NCBI GenBank assembly: GCA_051530055.1
Contig: CM121342.1
Location: 3,596,001-3,660,000, forward strand
DNA: 64,000 bases
Direction: 5' to 3'
Source: Neoechinorhynchus agilis
Taxonomy: Eukaryota > Acanthocephala
Below the pieces are notes generated by a model. The model was not told the DNA's origin and made no database searches. It worked only from the letters and a program-made list of their open reading frames with translations. A program made the position numbers and the translations under genes. This document shows, one piece after another, positions 54,111-64,000 of this stretch. Each line of letters begins with the position of its first letter. The stretch's first letter is position 1.

Positions 54111-54339
54111 TAAGCCAATTTTTTAGATAAAAATCAAGAAATCGATCATTCAAATGCACGAGCTCCAAAAGAAGATCGCTTCAAAGTGTCCAGAATGATC
54201 AAACATTTCGAGAATCGATAAGTGAACAGAAATAAAGCATAATTATAAGGTGAAGTTAAGTGGGGGGGAGGACTCGTTTTCTTCAAACGGTCAAAAAATA
54301 TACACCTACGCATAATGCGATTCGGTTTATCCTAAAACT

Positions 54340-55062
54340 TTCCATGCCGTCGGACCAAGCAGAATTTTTAACCAAAGTTGGAAAAGTGTAGGTCGCAATA
54401 ACACCAAAGAGTGCAGCCAACTAATTTTTATCAGAGAATCAGCGATCCAGAAAGGGGAATGCTGGAATCTCGAGGCAATGGAAGATAAAGATGTTCCTAA
54501 ATTCAAGTTAGAACTTTTATAAATTCCTTAAATGTATTTGCTTAAGCTTAATTCATACCAATGCCTCGATCCGAAGATTTTCTTTTTCCAACCTCTCTAA
54601 CCATTTGGAGAATTGGTGCCGTCGGACCGAGCAGAATTTTTAACCAAAGTTGGAAAAGTGTAGGTCGCAATAACACCAAAGAGTGCAGCCAACTAATTTT
54701 TATCAGAGAATCAGCGACCCAGAAGGGAATGCTGGAACCTCGAGGCAATGGAAGATAAAGATGTTCCTAAATTCAAGTCAGAACTTTTATAAATTCCTTA
54801 AATGTATTTGCTTAAGCTTAATTCATACCAATGCCTCGATCCGCCGATTTTCTTTTTCCAACCTCTCTAACCATTTAGAGAATTGGTGCCGTCGGACCGA
54901 GCAGAATTTTTAACCAAAGTTGGAAAAGTGTAGGTCGCAATAACACCAAATTTTTATCAGAGAATAACCTCGAGGCAATGGAAGATAAAGATGTTCCTAA
55001 ATTCACGTCAGAACTTTTATAAATTCCTTGTTTGTATTTGCTTAAACTTAATTCATACAACC
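54340..55062 (+). repeat. Array J: about 270-bp unit, 3 copies
   Basis: GCCGTCGGACCGAGCAGAAT recurs at about 54350, 54619 and 54889. The third unit has internal deletions. A diverged relative (GGTGCCGTCGTACCATGCGG, then TTTTTTAACCAAGGG) is found near 26238. No coding frame is conserved. Confidence 0.9.
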
Positions 55063-55079
55063 CTCGACCTGGAAACTAC

Positions 55080-55570
55080 AGCTGTGTTAATGGCGTCCGA
55101 AATCGCATCATTATATTTGGTCAAAAGTAACAAAAGTGAAAGACCACAACGATTCGGTCACAACTTCTTACACTTCGGTGATTGTGACTAATCCCGAAAG
55201 TCGAACATCATTTTTTTAGCAAAGAGTAAATTAGTACGTGAAACTACATATTGGAAGCTAAATGACTTCGCGCAATTAATCGATTTTACGTTTTAGTTGA
55301 TGAGTTCTTTCGGCGTCGTTTGGCTGACGACATCTTTTTGTGTTCGAAGATTAAACTATTCGGATGTTTGTTGAAGGACGTAAAAATTAAGAGTTTTTGG
55401 ATTGTTTTTGGGTACTTTTTCTCGGATTTAATAAATTCATATAATTTTTACGCCATAGAAAGCACATCTTTTTGTGTACCGTCCTGCAATAACGAACGCG
55501 AGTTATGAACGTCAACGTAAAAACTCGTTGAAATCGATCATTTCGAAATAGGAAGATTTCCTCCTCGCGC
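55080..55570. other. Intergenic with a weak array-E-like trace
   Basis: 55375-55465 (GTAAAAATTAAGAG, TTTTGGATTGTTTTTGGGTA, TTTTTACGCCATAG) resembles the ends of the array E unit, suggesting a degenerate single copy. Nothing else is recognised. Confidence 0.4.
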
Positions 55571-56870
55571 ACGTGCTACTCCTGCAATCATTCAGAATTT
55601 CGCTAAATTGATTTTCTCAGTCTCTTACGATACTCCTCAGGCTATGAATTTTTCGCCATGATTCTGTGAGAAACCCTCTAAGACCACTAAAGCGGAGTCT
55701 CCTCAGTTTGTCATGCTTGAAACTGTCCGGTAAGCGAACTTTAAAGGCAACGCTTGAGAAATATACTCTCTTGTTCTAACGATTTTAGCCTCTCCAGATT
55801 CGTAGGCTATTTGATCATTTCAACGAAATCGGTTTGCTCAAACCGCATGTTGATCAAATTGTAAACTGTCGACTGATTTCTCAATTTCATGTTATCCTTT
55901 TCGATTGTCCTTCCTCTTGTCGGTGCGAACGACTGTCCTTTGTTTAGCGATCCATACTTCTTGCTCTATCCTGGTTCGAAGCCTTAATAACAACCGGAAC
56001 AGGAAGCTAAACCTTCGTCAATCGGTTCTTCCTATTCTCGTTTGCCAGAGCAGGTGCTACTCCTGCAATCATTCAGAATTTCGCTAAATTGATTTTCTCA
56101 GTCTCTTACGATACTCCTCAGGCTATGAATTTTTCGCCATGATTCTGTGAGAAACCCTCTAAGACCACTAAAGCGGAGTCTGCTCAGTTTGTCATGCTTG
56201 AAACTGTCCGGTAAGCGAACTTTAAAGGCAACGCTTGAGAAATATACTCTCTTGTTCTAACGATTTTAGCCTCTCCAGATTCGTAGGCTATTTGATCATT
56301 TCAACGAAATCGGTTTGCTCAAACCGCATGTTGATCAAATTGTAAACTGTCGACTGATTTCTCAATTTCATGTTATCCTTTTCGATTGTCCTTCCTCTTG
56401 TCGGTGCGAACGACTGTCCTTTGTTTAGCGATCCATACTTCTTGCTCTATCCTGGTTCGAAGCCTTAATAACAACCGGAACAGGAAGCTAAACCTTCGTC
56501 AATCGGTTCTTCCTATTCTCGTTTGCCAGAGCAGGTGCTACTCCTGCAATCATTCAGAATTTCGCTAAATTGATTTTCTCAGTCTCTTACGATACTCCTC
56601 AGGCTATGAATTTTTCGCCATGATTCTGTGAGAAACCCTCTAAGACCACTAAAGCGGAGTCTCCTCAGTTTGTCATGCTTGAAACTGTCCGGTAAGCGAA
56701 CTTTAAAGGCAACGCTTGAGAAATATACTCTCTTGTTCTAACGATTTTAGCCTCTCCAGATTCGTAGGCTATTTGATCATTTCAACGAAATCGGTTTGCT
56801 CAAACCGCATGTTGATCAAATTGTAAACTGTCGACTGATTTCTCAATTTCATGTTATCCTTTTCGATTAT
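55571..56870 (+). repeat. Array K: 481-bp unit, 2.7 copies
   Basis: Units start at GTGCTACTCCTGCAATCATT (55572, 56053, 56534) and are almost identical, with about one difference per unit (GAGTCTCCTC/GAGTCTGCTC). The third unit stops after about 337 bp. The unit is GC-richer than its surroundings, with short frames on both strands (NRNRKLNLRQSVLPIL on plus), possibly derived from a mobile-element coding region. I could not identify the source. Confidence 0.93.
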
Positions 56871-56879
56871 AAGCGATTG

Positions 56880-57270
56880 AAAACAAATGTTTATTGTTGA
56901 TTAATATTTCGGAGTTTGACTCGTTCTTCTTTAGGGTCCTGAAAAACACTCACCCAATCGACAAAGGTGTAGTTTGAACAAATCGTTTCGTTTTTTGACC
57001 TTTGGTCGTCTCGTACCTACGAGCATCAGTTTTACTTTTCACCTCTTGTGCGATGCGAATAAAAGACTTTAACAACGACTGACGAGGTTTTTCTTGTTTC
57101 TAAACATTCCTGGTTAAATTTCGCGAGTTAAGTTTTCGAAATTTAAAAAAAAGTAATTATTCCGGGGAGGGGTAATTATCATGTCCCTCCATTAAGATAA
57201 GTGTATTCGCACACACACATCTCACAGTCCGCATTTACATTGGTGTTAATTCCACAGAAAAGAGTTAGAG
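56880..57270. other. Intergenic, no feature recognised
   Basis: Sequence between array K and the TopBP1 stop. A short CACACACAC run is the only simple repeat. Confidence 0.45.
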
Positions 57271-57275
57271 AAACA

Positions 57276-60200
57276 TTAGCTCTCAAATATCATGTTCCTA
57301 GCGAGTTCTGACTTTTTATCAGCGTACTCAATGTTCTTCACTGTACATTTGCTCAAATTGAGGCAGCTTTTATCTCCGATGACGTCTTCGCTTTGCGAAT
57401 GACTGCGTTTCCTGGCTCTACTGCTTTCGTCAGTGCACTCATCAGCGTTCAGATTGAACAAGTCTTGAGAATCCGAAAGTGAGCACGAGGTATTAGTGAG
57501 TACGTTAGTCGTAGTGTTTGCAGAAGACCGGAACCGAGTGCTTTCATCAAAGCTACTTTTGGTAACAGGAAGCACTCTGAAGTCATTGGTCTGACGGGCA
57601 TCTTTGTTCGGAATATACAACTGTTCGTCAAGTCGTGTGTTCATTCGTTTGCAGTTCGTTATCCACGAGGGTGAAACTACATTGAGTCCCTTAGCGACCG
57701 CATCGCGAATTTCCCCTTCGACCACAATCCTCCACTTGGACGTTTGACCATGTGTTGGATTGTAGGAAGCAACGAAATGGGTACATTGTGGATCGGTAAC
57801 CTTAGTAGCCACCGTTCCACCCATTGACTCTACAAGGTCAGTGTATTCCACATGATAACGTGCGAGAGTTCGACTGCAGGCTATCACAACTCCTTCAAGA
57901 ACACCCGGCTTCTCATTCGAATTTGACGAAGCAACAGTCCTTCGGACCGAATGAACAAGATCGATAGGCGGTACGGCAGGACATGGTGAACTGTTGTTTA
58001 TTTCACTTACATTAAATTCGATGTGTGAGTAATTGAGATAGTTTTGTCGATTCATAGAATCACATTTCCAACGCTCTGTTTGTTTTGGAGTTGAATAAAC
58101 AAAGGTTGCATCACATGCAGCATTTCGCTTTTCGTCCTGAATAAACGTTGGTTCCAAATCTCTATTTATGCGAGACACTGAGTGTTTAATACTCCTCTGA
58201 GTAATCATCATTTCGTTCAAGGCTTCTGCTCCTCCTTTAAGTATGCTCGTAACCAAAGTCTGAGATTCAACTCGACTTGTAAACTCAATTTCGTTAATTC
58301 GACGACCTTCTTGGAAACATCGATATAACCAATCGATACCAACAACATGGATTCCCCATTTTTGTGCTGCCTTACATTTTGACGAAGACATTTCCACTGA
58401 ATCGCCAACCAACAAGTGAGTGCTATTCTTGCCTCCTCCAACTGATTCCCGTTTCGTAGTTCGTACAAGAAGGTCAATTTGACCTATGTCGCCTCCAAGA
58501 ATCCGTGTAATCTCACAAATGACACATCGAAGCAGTCGATTGGTCTTTAGTCCGGTCAACGAGAACACACATCCTTCGAGCGGACGTCGACCCCATGATC
58601 GATAAATAAGAGGACCTTCTGGAATTGTTGTAATGAATGGACTCTTCTGAACCAACGCTCCCAAATAAGATATACTCATCACTTTGAACGAATTACACGT
58701 TGAGAAAAATGCGATTGCACACGGAGGAACTATTATTGGACAGACGATCAAATGCTGTTCAGAGGTGGAATTATTGGTCAGGAAACTGAAAACCCGTGTG
58801 ATCCATTGATAGTGTTTGTATCTAGCATTCTTTCCTTAATAAAAAAAAGTCCACAATTCCCCTTTCATTTCATTGTAAGTTCGAAATAAAAAAATGATTT
58901 CATTGATATTTCGAAAGCTTGCCAAAAACAATTCTGAGGTCTCACACGTAGAGGACGAAATATTAAATAAGAAAACAGTATTTCAAAAACTTATCGGAAA
59001 AGTACCATTATGGTTAACGGCTTAAATTTTGACTATGCTCAATTAGTACAGGAAAAAAGAATGTCAGATTTAGAAGTGTCGGGAATGGCGACCACAGAAC
59101 AGTTTTTGAAAGTGAACGGCCAATCTAAAACGCGATAAAGAGTGTTCATTTTGTGAGTGCGCGCGAGAGAGTTACTTCCTTCACAAACCTTGTCGAATTG
59201 AAGAAAGATTTATTATAGGTAGTGATTCATCAATAAAGTTCCAATTTCCTCTCAGGGCTTTAATTCTACAAATTCGCTCAATTAGAGTGCAACCAAAATT
59301 TCATTGAATAAACCGACCTTTCATTGGCCTCATCATTATGGTCTTCGTCGTCCGAGTAATGAAATCTAATCCGTCCAAATTCAGCATTCGAATAGGAAAT
59401 ACCGTAAAACGTAGGATCTACAATGTAGCATCCTCCAGCAAGGTACGAATCGACAATCCATCGAAAATTAAGTTCCGATTCTGTAAATGTGTGCGTAAAT
59501 GACTTTAAAAAAAATACATGCGACAAGCATACCATTTGTGGACGAGTGTAAAACTATTTGACCATTATCGGACTCTTCAAATCCGGTAAGTTCTTTCAAT
59601 ATTTGATTTAACCTCGATCTGAGTTGTGGATTAATATTGGGCGACAAACCAATTCGGACACCTTGTAAAGGGCGGATCAGATACTCAGAAACAAATTGGG
59701 ATGCATTAACGTCGGTTTTGGAGTGCGACTCATTGTAAACACGGTTGCACCATTGAGCGTCCACAACAGGGACGTTTAGACGAAACGCAACCGTATATTT
59801 CATTGATAGACATCTTAACTCAAGAGCTATTTGTTTCAGAGATTCATTGGTCGTGATAAGATGAGTAACGTCCGAAATAAACATATTATTGGTTCGTCCG
59901 CCCATTTGTCTTATCCGTTTAAAAACCTCATTCTTTTCAAAAAAAATCTTTTGAGGGTAAATGAAAAAAGAGAAGAAGAACGAACCCGTGAAGCTCTTGA
60001 GAGTCCGGTCGTAGTAGCGAAGACGTTTCTCATGCTGTTTGAATGAAGACCCAACGGAATACTGGCTGGAATCCGCCTGTGTTGTTCAAAGCATTCAATT
60101 AAGGCTACGGGTGTTATAGCTCGTAGATTCTTATTGGATCCAATGATGGTGGTATTGGTCAATGAGTCCAGATCGGGAACGAGTAATGCGTGAGACGACG

Positions 60201-60433
60201 ATTGCAACAAGTTGATGATGCTTTGGAAGTTCTCGTGCTCATGAATTCGGATACCTTTTTGACGGGACAACTAAACGAGAGAAAAAAGATGTAAGAAAAG
60301 TTCAATCGAGGATTTTGAGCACCTCAATCGCTTTAAAAAAAACACTGGCGAACTCTGGGCGTACAGTGTCGATCCGGTCGATAATGTGTATTGTTAATGA
60401 TGGCGATTCAGGCTTCGGCGTTGATGTCTTCAT
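57276..60433 (-). CDS. TOPBP1: TopBP1/Mus101/Dpb11 homologue (BRCT-repeat checkpoint and replication protein)
   Basis: Exons on minus: 60433-60323, 60270-59986, 59947-59533, 59480-59318 and 58785-57276. All have GT-AG boundaries with matching phases and total 828 codons including stop. Introns are 52, 38, 52 and 532 nt. The N-terminus (FASVFFKAIELSRQKGIRIH, ALLVPDLDSLT, ITPVALIECFEQHRRIP) aligns with BRCT0/1 of human TopBP1. RIRQMGGRTNNMF...DVTHLIT and VPVVDAQWC follow, then BRCT2. Exon 5 has LIVCPIIVPP, BRCT5 (PLEGCVFSLTGLK, STHLLVG, HVVGIDWLYRCFQ) and BRCT6 (GVVIACSRTLARYH, CTHFVASYN, NVVSPSWITNCKR). BRCT7/8 and the classic ATR-activating Trp motif region are not seen; the protein ends in a Ser/Arg-rich tail. 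TopBP1 scaffolds ATR activation and replication initiation in the nucleus. Confidence 0.93.
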
Positions 60434-60439
60434 TTCTAA

Positions 60440-61365
60440 AACGAACAATTACGAGAAAACCTAATTTAGTTCTTGAAGATTCTTCTCTGGAAGAAAAAAA
60501 TACGTGGTCTTTGATCTCGTCGATAATCGAATCTAATTACCTTTTTTAGAAAATTATTTTCAAAAATTCGATTGTATGATATCGGGTAAGAGCGATAAAG
60601 AGGATTTGTTGAGGATTATTGAACTGCTCACTTCAAAACAACTGGAGCAGGAAAAAGAAGTTTAGGAGCTTAAAGGGAAGACCTAATAATAAAGGAATCC
60701 TTAACCGGGCGGATTATCTTCACCACCACCATTCAATATTCGCCATTCCGAAAAATCTCCTTGTCATGATTGTTAAACGAAAAAGCCGAGTAAAGGATAC
60801 TTTTAAACCTAGAGCGTAGGATGCTGTTATCGAGATTCGGGCAAACTATTCGATCCACTCATAAATGCATTCGAAAGATTATATATTGCGAGTAGAGCAA
60901 CGACTTTTCGTCAATTGAAGAAGATTCGCAAAGTAATATTATAGATTGATTTCAGCAAGGCACACAATCTTATACGCCTTTCGATTAAGGTCAAAAAAAA
61001 TAAGTCAGACTTTAGGTTCATCAATCTTAGGATACATCAACCGCATGAATCGCTTAGACCTTGATCAAAAGGCGTACAAGATTGTCTGCCTTGCTGAAAA
61101 CAATCGAATTTTTGAAAATAATTTTAATTTTTCTATGCACAACATAAAACAACCAATAAACATCATTTTAACCTTTGCAAAAAACTTCATTTCCTTTTTC
61201 TTAGTTTTGCCATCGCTCGGATTCAAAAATTCACTAATCCTTATTTGTTCGATATTTCACCTCTCAGATAATTCCGACGTTTTCTCAAGGTTTGACATTG
61301 TTTCAAAGTAAACGAAAGGAGACAAAACTACCAAAGGAATGCATCTTTTCCCCTGAAGATAATAA
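60440..61365. other. Intergenic, with a half-unit related to array B
   Basis: 61050-61135 (ACCTTGATCAAAAGGCGTAC, then AATAATTTTAATTTTTC) matches the right half of the 199-bp unit of array B as a single diverged copy. A 29-codon frame at about 60577 (MISGKSDKEDLLRIIELLTS) looks helical but stops early. It may be a relic of a coiled-coil gene. No RNA gene is seen. Confidence 0.45.
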
Positions 61366-61369
61366 TCCA

Positions 61370-61530
61370 AGAGAGATAAAAAACTTTATTTCCGAGCTTT
61401 CGCAATCTTACGGTTTTTTAATAAATTGTTAATGATTCGGAACTTGGGAGGCTTTTTATAATGAAAAAGAAAAAAGACTTTATTTCCGAGCTTTCGCAAT
61501 CTAACGGTTTTTTAATAAATTGTTAATGAT
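61370..61530 (+). repeat. Two-copy direct repeat, about 108-bp period
   Basis: CTTTATTTCCGAGCTTTCGC followed by GGTTTTTTAATAAATTGTTA occurs at about 61384 and 61480, with one or two differences. Confidence 0.85.
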
Positions 61531-61784
61531 TAGAAGAAACGTCCAACGAAAGCTCGGAAATTAAAAAAAATTATTTTAAAATCCGATGGACTCTATATTA
61601 CATTCGTATTGATCGATTTCACGATTCGGATATAAGTTTAGGCGAAAATCAGTTTTTGATAGAAGTTTAGTGATCATTGTCCTGCGGATAGAAAATATTT
61701 TTATTGAGATAGTTCTCGAGGATGTTATCATTCCCTAGGATTTTCTCTCTCGATGATTAAAACAAGTTTTAGTTGAAATTTGAG

Positions 61785-63052
61785 ATGAAATCAGAAGATT
61801 TAGCCAACACATCACACCTCTCTGATTCAACGTTCCATGACCATAAAGCTAAACAAATGTTGAGATTAAGCTTAAGAAGCGCTCAACATCAAGCGTTACT
61901 TCAGCGCCTTCGAGTGGATTCCGATGAACTATCAAAATGTTTCCAATCGCCTACGGAGTCACTGTTGACCTCACAAAGCGCACAGGAAATCGAAACGCGG
62001 ATCATGGAGCTAGAAAAAGAATGCAAAAACCACGTTAAACTTTTCAGTGATCTTAAGCGGGAAAGAGATTATTGCCTTACGATTTTACAATCAAGTTCAT
62101 TCACAGTCCAGCTTCAAGGCTTATTTTCCAATGTTGTCAGATATGTGAATGAGTTAAAAAGAAAGCAGGTTGAAAAGGAAGCCGAATTGTTTCGTATCCA
62201 CGAACTCATTTCAAAAATCGGTCAAACAATCAGAGAAACAAGAATGGAGTTAGTTGACCTTGAAGTAAAAGTACAACTGGTGCTCTTCTCCTTATTAGAA
62301 CTTTAGGGATCGCCGCATTCACAAAAATTCTAGCTATATCGCTCCTTTTTTTGAAAACCACTTTGGAAATCGTTTCGATTTAAAATCCCAATGGAAATTC
62401 TAACTAGGTATATTAAAATTGAATTCAAATATTTTGAAAAGATCATCAGTAAATAAGATGCGATCATCAAAACAAAGAAGCAAACACTATGAGGATCGAG
62501 AATGCAAGTATCGTGGAAAGCGTAAATCAAGAGAATTTAAAACTAAAGGAAGCAATAAAAACAAGTGAATGTGAATACAACAGATTAGTAGACGAGTTTG
62601 AGAAAGTTGGTGAAGAAAGAGTTCTCGTTGAACGAGCTTGTGATAATTATTCGGCGGTAAAGACCGAATTCCTCGAGCAGAATATGAGACTAAATGATGA
62701 GCTAGAGCGTATAAAGATTCAGGCGCGTAGAATTAAAGTAGAAAAAGAACCGAATTTCGCATTGGCACAGTTTAGGCTCGATCAGGAGTATAGAGTAAAA
62801 TCGGCTATTCGAAGAGCACGCAGATTAAAGGAAAGTGAACTCGATATGTTAAGGCGGGAATACCGAAGATTACTGGAGGAGAATAAGAGCTTTGAAGTTA
62901 AATTAAATGAAAAGTCCGAATCTGACGCAGAGAAGATAATGAAAATGAGGTACAGGAGAGTAGAAGACGAACTTAGTGCACTAGAGAATCGAGTTGGTGA
63001 GATTGACAGTGTACTGGAGAACGAATTTGATACGTATGTGAAAGATGAATGA
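61785..63052 (+). CDS. Coiled-coil protein, two coding blocks
   Basis: 61785-62306 (first ATG MKSEDLANTS) and 62489-63052 (MRIENASIVE) are both open, both strongly helical and on the same strand. I take them as exons of one gene with an intron near 62270-62470 whose exact junctions I cannot fix. Block 1 has heptad-like stretches (ETRIMELEKECKNHVKLFSD, KRKQVEKEAELFRIHELI). Block 2 is almost entirely coiled coil (KLKEAIKTSECEYNRLVDEF, RRARRLKESELDMLRREYRR). There is no signal peptide, membrane span or known domain. It is likely a cytoskeletal, centrosomal or kinetochore-type structural protein by composition only. Two separate genes are the alternative. Confidence 0.6.
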
Positions 63053-63324
63053 TCACAAAGTGTTTAGTTGGAGAAATCGATCAATATGAATGTAAAATAT
63101 AGATTCCATCGGATTTAAAAATAAAATTTTTGCTAATAATCTTTTTATTGTTTCTTTTTTTTAAAGGACAATTTTAGATTAAATCGTCCCCCGGACGCTG
63201 ACCGCATTTCCTCGTTGGATTGCGAGGCTTACATGAAAATTTAAAAAAAATTAGACCGGGAAAATCCTTAGGGAATGATGGAGTTAAAAAGATGTTGTGG
63301 AGGTCATAACAATCCCCAGCATAA

Positions 63325-64000
63325 CGCCAGGAAGTCTCGAATCATTAAATTTACAATAACCGATAAGATACGACTTCGTCGTAAAATATTGAGAAAATCC
63401 TTAGGGAATGATAGACTTTAAGTTCTGGTGATCATAATCCTCAGGTTAAAAACTTATTTTATTAGAGATATTTCGCGAGGAAGTCTCGAATCATTAAATT
63501 TACAATAACCGATAAGATACGACTTCGTCGTAAAATATTGAGAAAATCCTTAGGGAATGATAGACTTTAAGTTCTGGTGATCATAATCCTCAGGTTAAAA
63601 ACTTATTTTATTAGAGATATTTCGCGAGGAAGTCTCGAATCATTAAATTTACAATAACCGATAAGATACGACTTCGTCGTAAAATATTGAGAAAATCCTT
63701 AGGGAATGATAGACTTTAAGTTCTGGTGATCATAATCCTCAGGTTAAAAACTTATTTTATTAGAGATATTTCGCGAGGAAGTCTCGAATCATTAAATTTA
63801 CAATAACCGATAAGATACGACTTCGTCGTAAAATATTGAGAAAATCCTTAGGGAATGATAGACTTTAAGTTCTGGTGATCATAATCCTCAGGTTAAAAAC
63901 TTATTTTATTAGAGATATTTCGCGAGGAAGTCTCGAATCATTAAATTTACAATAACCGATAAGATACGACTTCGTCGTAAAATATTGAGAAAATCCTTAG
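63325..64000 (+). repeat. Array M: 150-bp satellite running off the window end
   Basis: GAGGAAGTCTCGAATCATTA recurs at about 63327, 63477, 63626, 63776 and 63925. Copies are practically identical. The first unit is preceded by a diverged half unit (63240-63325), the expected array edge. The unit contains GATACGACTTCGTCGTAAAA, with a short GACTTCGTC palindromic core. No coding frame. Confidence 0.95.

Noticed and set aside
55960-56470. GGTTCGAAGCC words in array K as tRNA box B
   Set aside because: There is no box A at the right distance upstream and no cloverleaf.
1-64000. CRISPR arrays, bacterial operons or LTR retroviral proviruses
   Set aside because: The repeats have no short-repeat/spacer structure, the genes are spliced eukaryotic genes, and no gag/pol/env reading frames or paired LTRs were recognised.

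Overview
The window comes from an invertebrate animal nuclear genome. Its spliced genes have GT-AG introns that are mostly 38-60 nt. They include a giant muscle Ig/FN3/kinase protein (UNC-89/obscurin), TopBP1, CSTF3, Peter Pan (PPAN), a GID8-like CTLH protein, ribosomal protein S14, a MED8-like Mediator subunit and two TFIIA small subunits. The conserved proteins are divergent, as in a fast-evolving lineage. I cannot name the phylum from sequence alone.

Layout: 1-8.1 kb is the 3' end of an UNC-89/obscurin gene with two degenerate kinase domains. 8.4-20 kb alternates satellite arrays with small genes: an EF-hand protein, two unidentified minus-strand genes and a myristoylation-type calcium sensor. 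A 193-bp satellite occurs there twice, in opposite orientations, together with its flank. LINE relics and RpS14 follow (17-21.7 kb). 22.2-25.1 kb holds a small inverted-repeat element, then a 14-copy array of a tRNA-promoter-like unit. MED8-like and TFIIA-gamma genes (25.4-26.9 kb) precede a foldback satellite (27-29.5 kb) and a short-unit array (29.7-31.1 kb).

31.6-48 kb is rich in recent segmental duplications. A convergent pair (divergent TFIIA-gamma paralogue and an EF-hand-like protein) has a 0.55-kb copy 4.5 kb upstream. A 1.7-kb segment carrying the GID8-like gene is repeated 8.35 kb downstream, where the open frame ends early and the flank carries a Penelope-like fragment. A secreted repeat protein, PPAN (5' incomplete) and an SGNH-hydrolase-like protein also lie here. 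48.5-50.6 kb is an array founded on a LINE 3' end. CSTF3 (50.8-53.9 kb) and TopBP1 (57.3-60.4 kb) are well supported on the minus strand, with two more arrays between them. A coiled-coil gene (61.8-63.05 kb) and a 150-bp array running off the window close the region.

The genes do not form one pathway. Several are general nuclear housekeeping functions: basal transcription (TFIIA, Mediator), mRNA 3' processing (CSTF3), replication checkpoint (TopBP1) and ribosome biogenesis or structure (PPAN, RpS14). The most distinctive property is the number of homogeneous tandem arrays (about a dozen, units 110-481 bp). Some units contain foldback arms, a pol III-type promoter or LINE coding ends, which suggests that mobile-element pieces were repeatedly captured and amplified in tandem.
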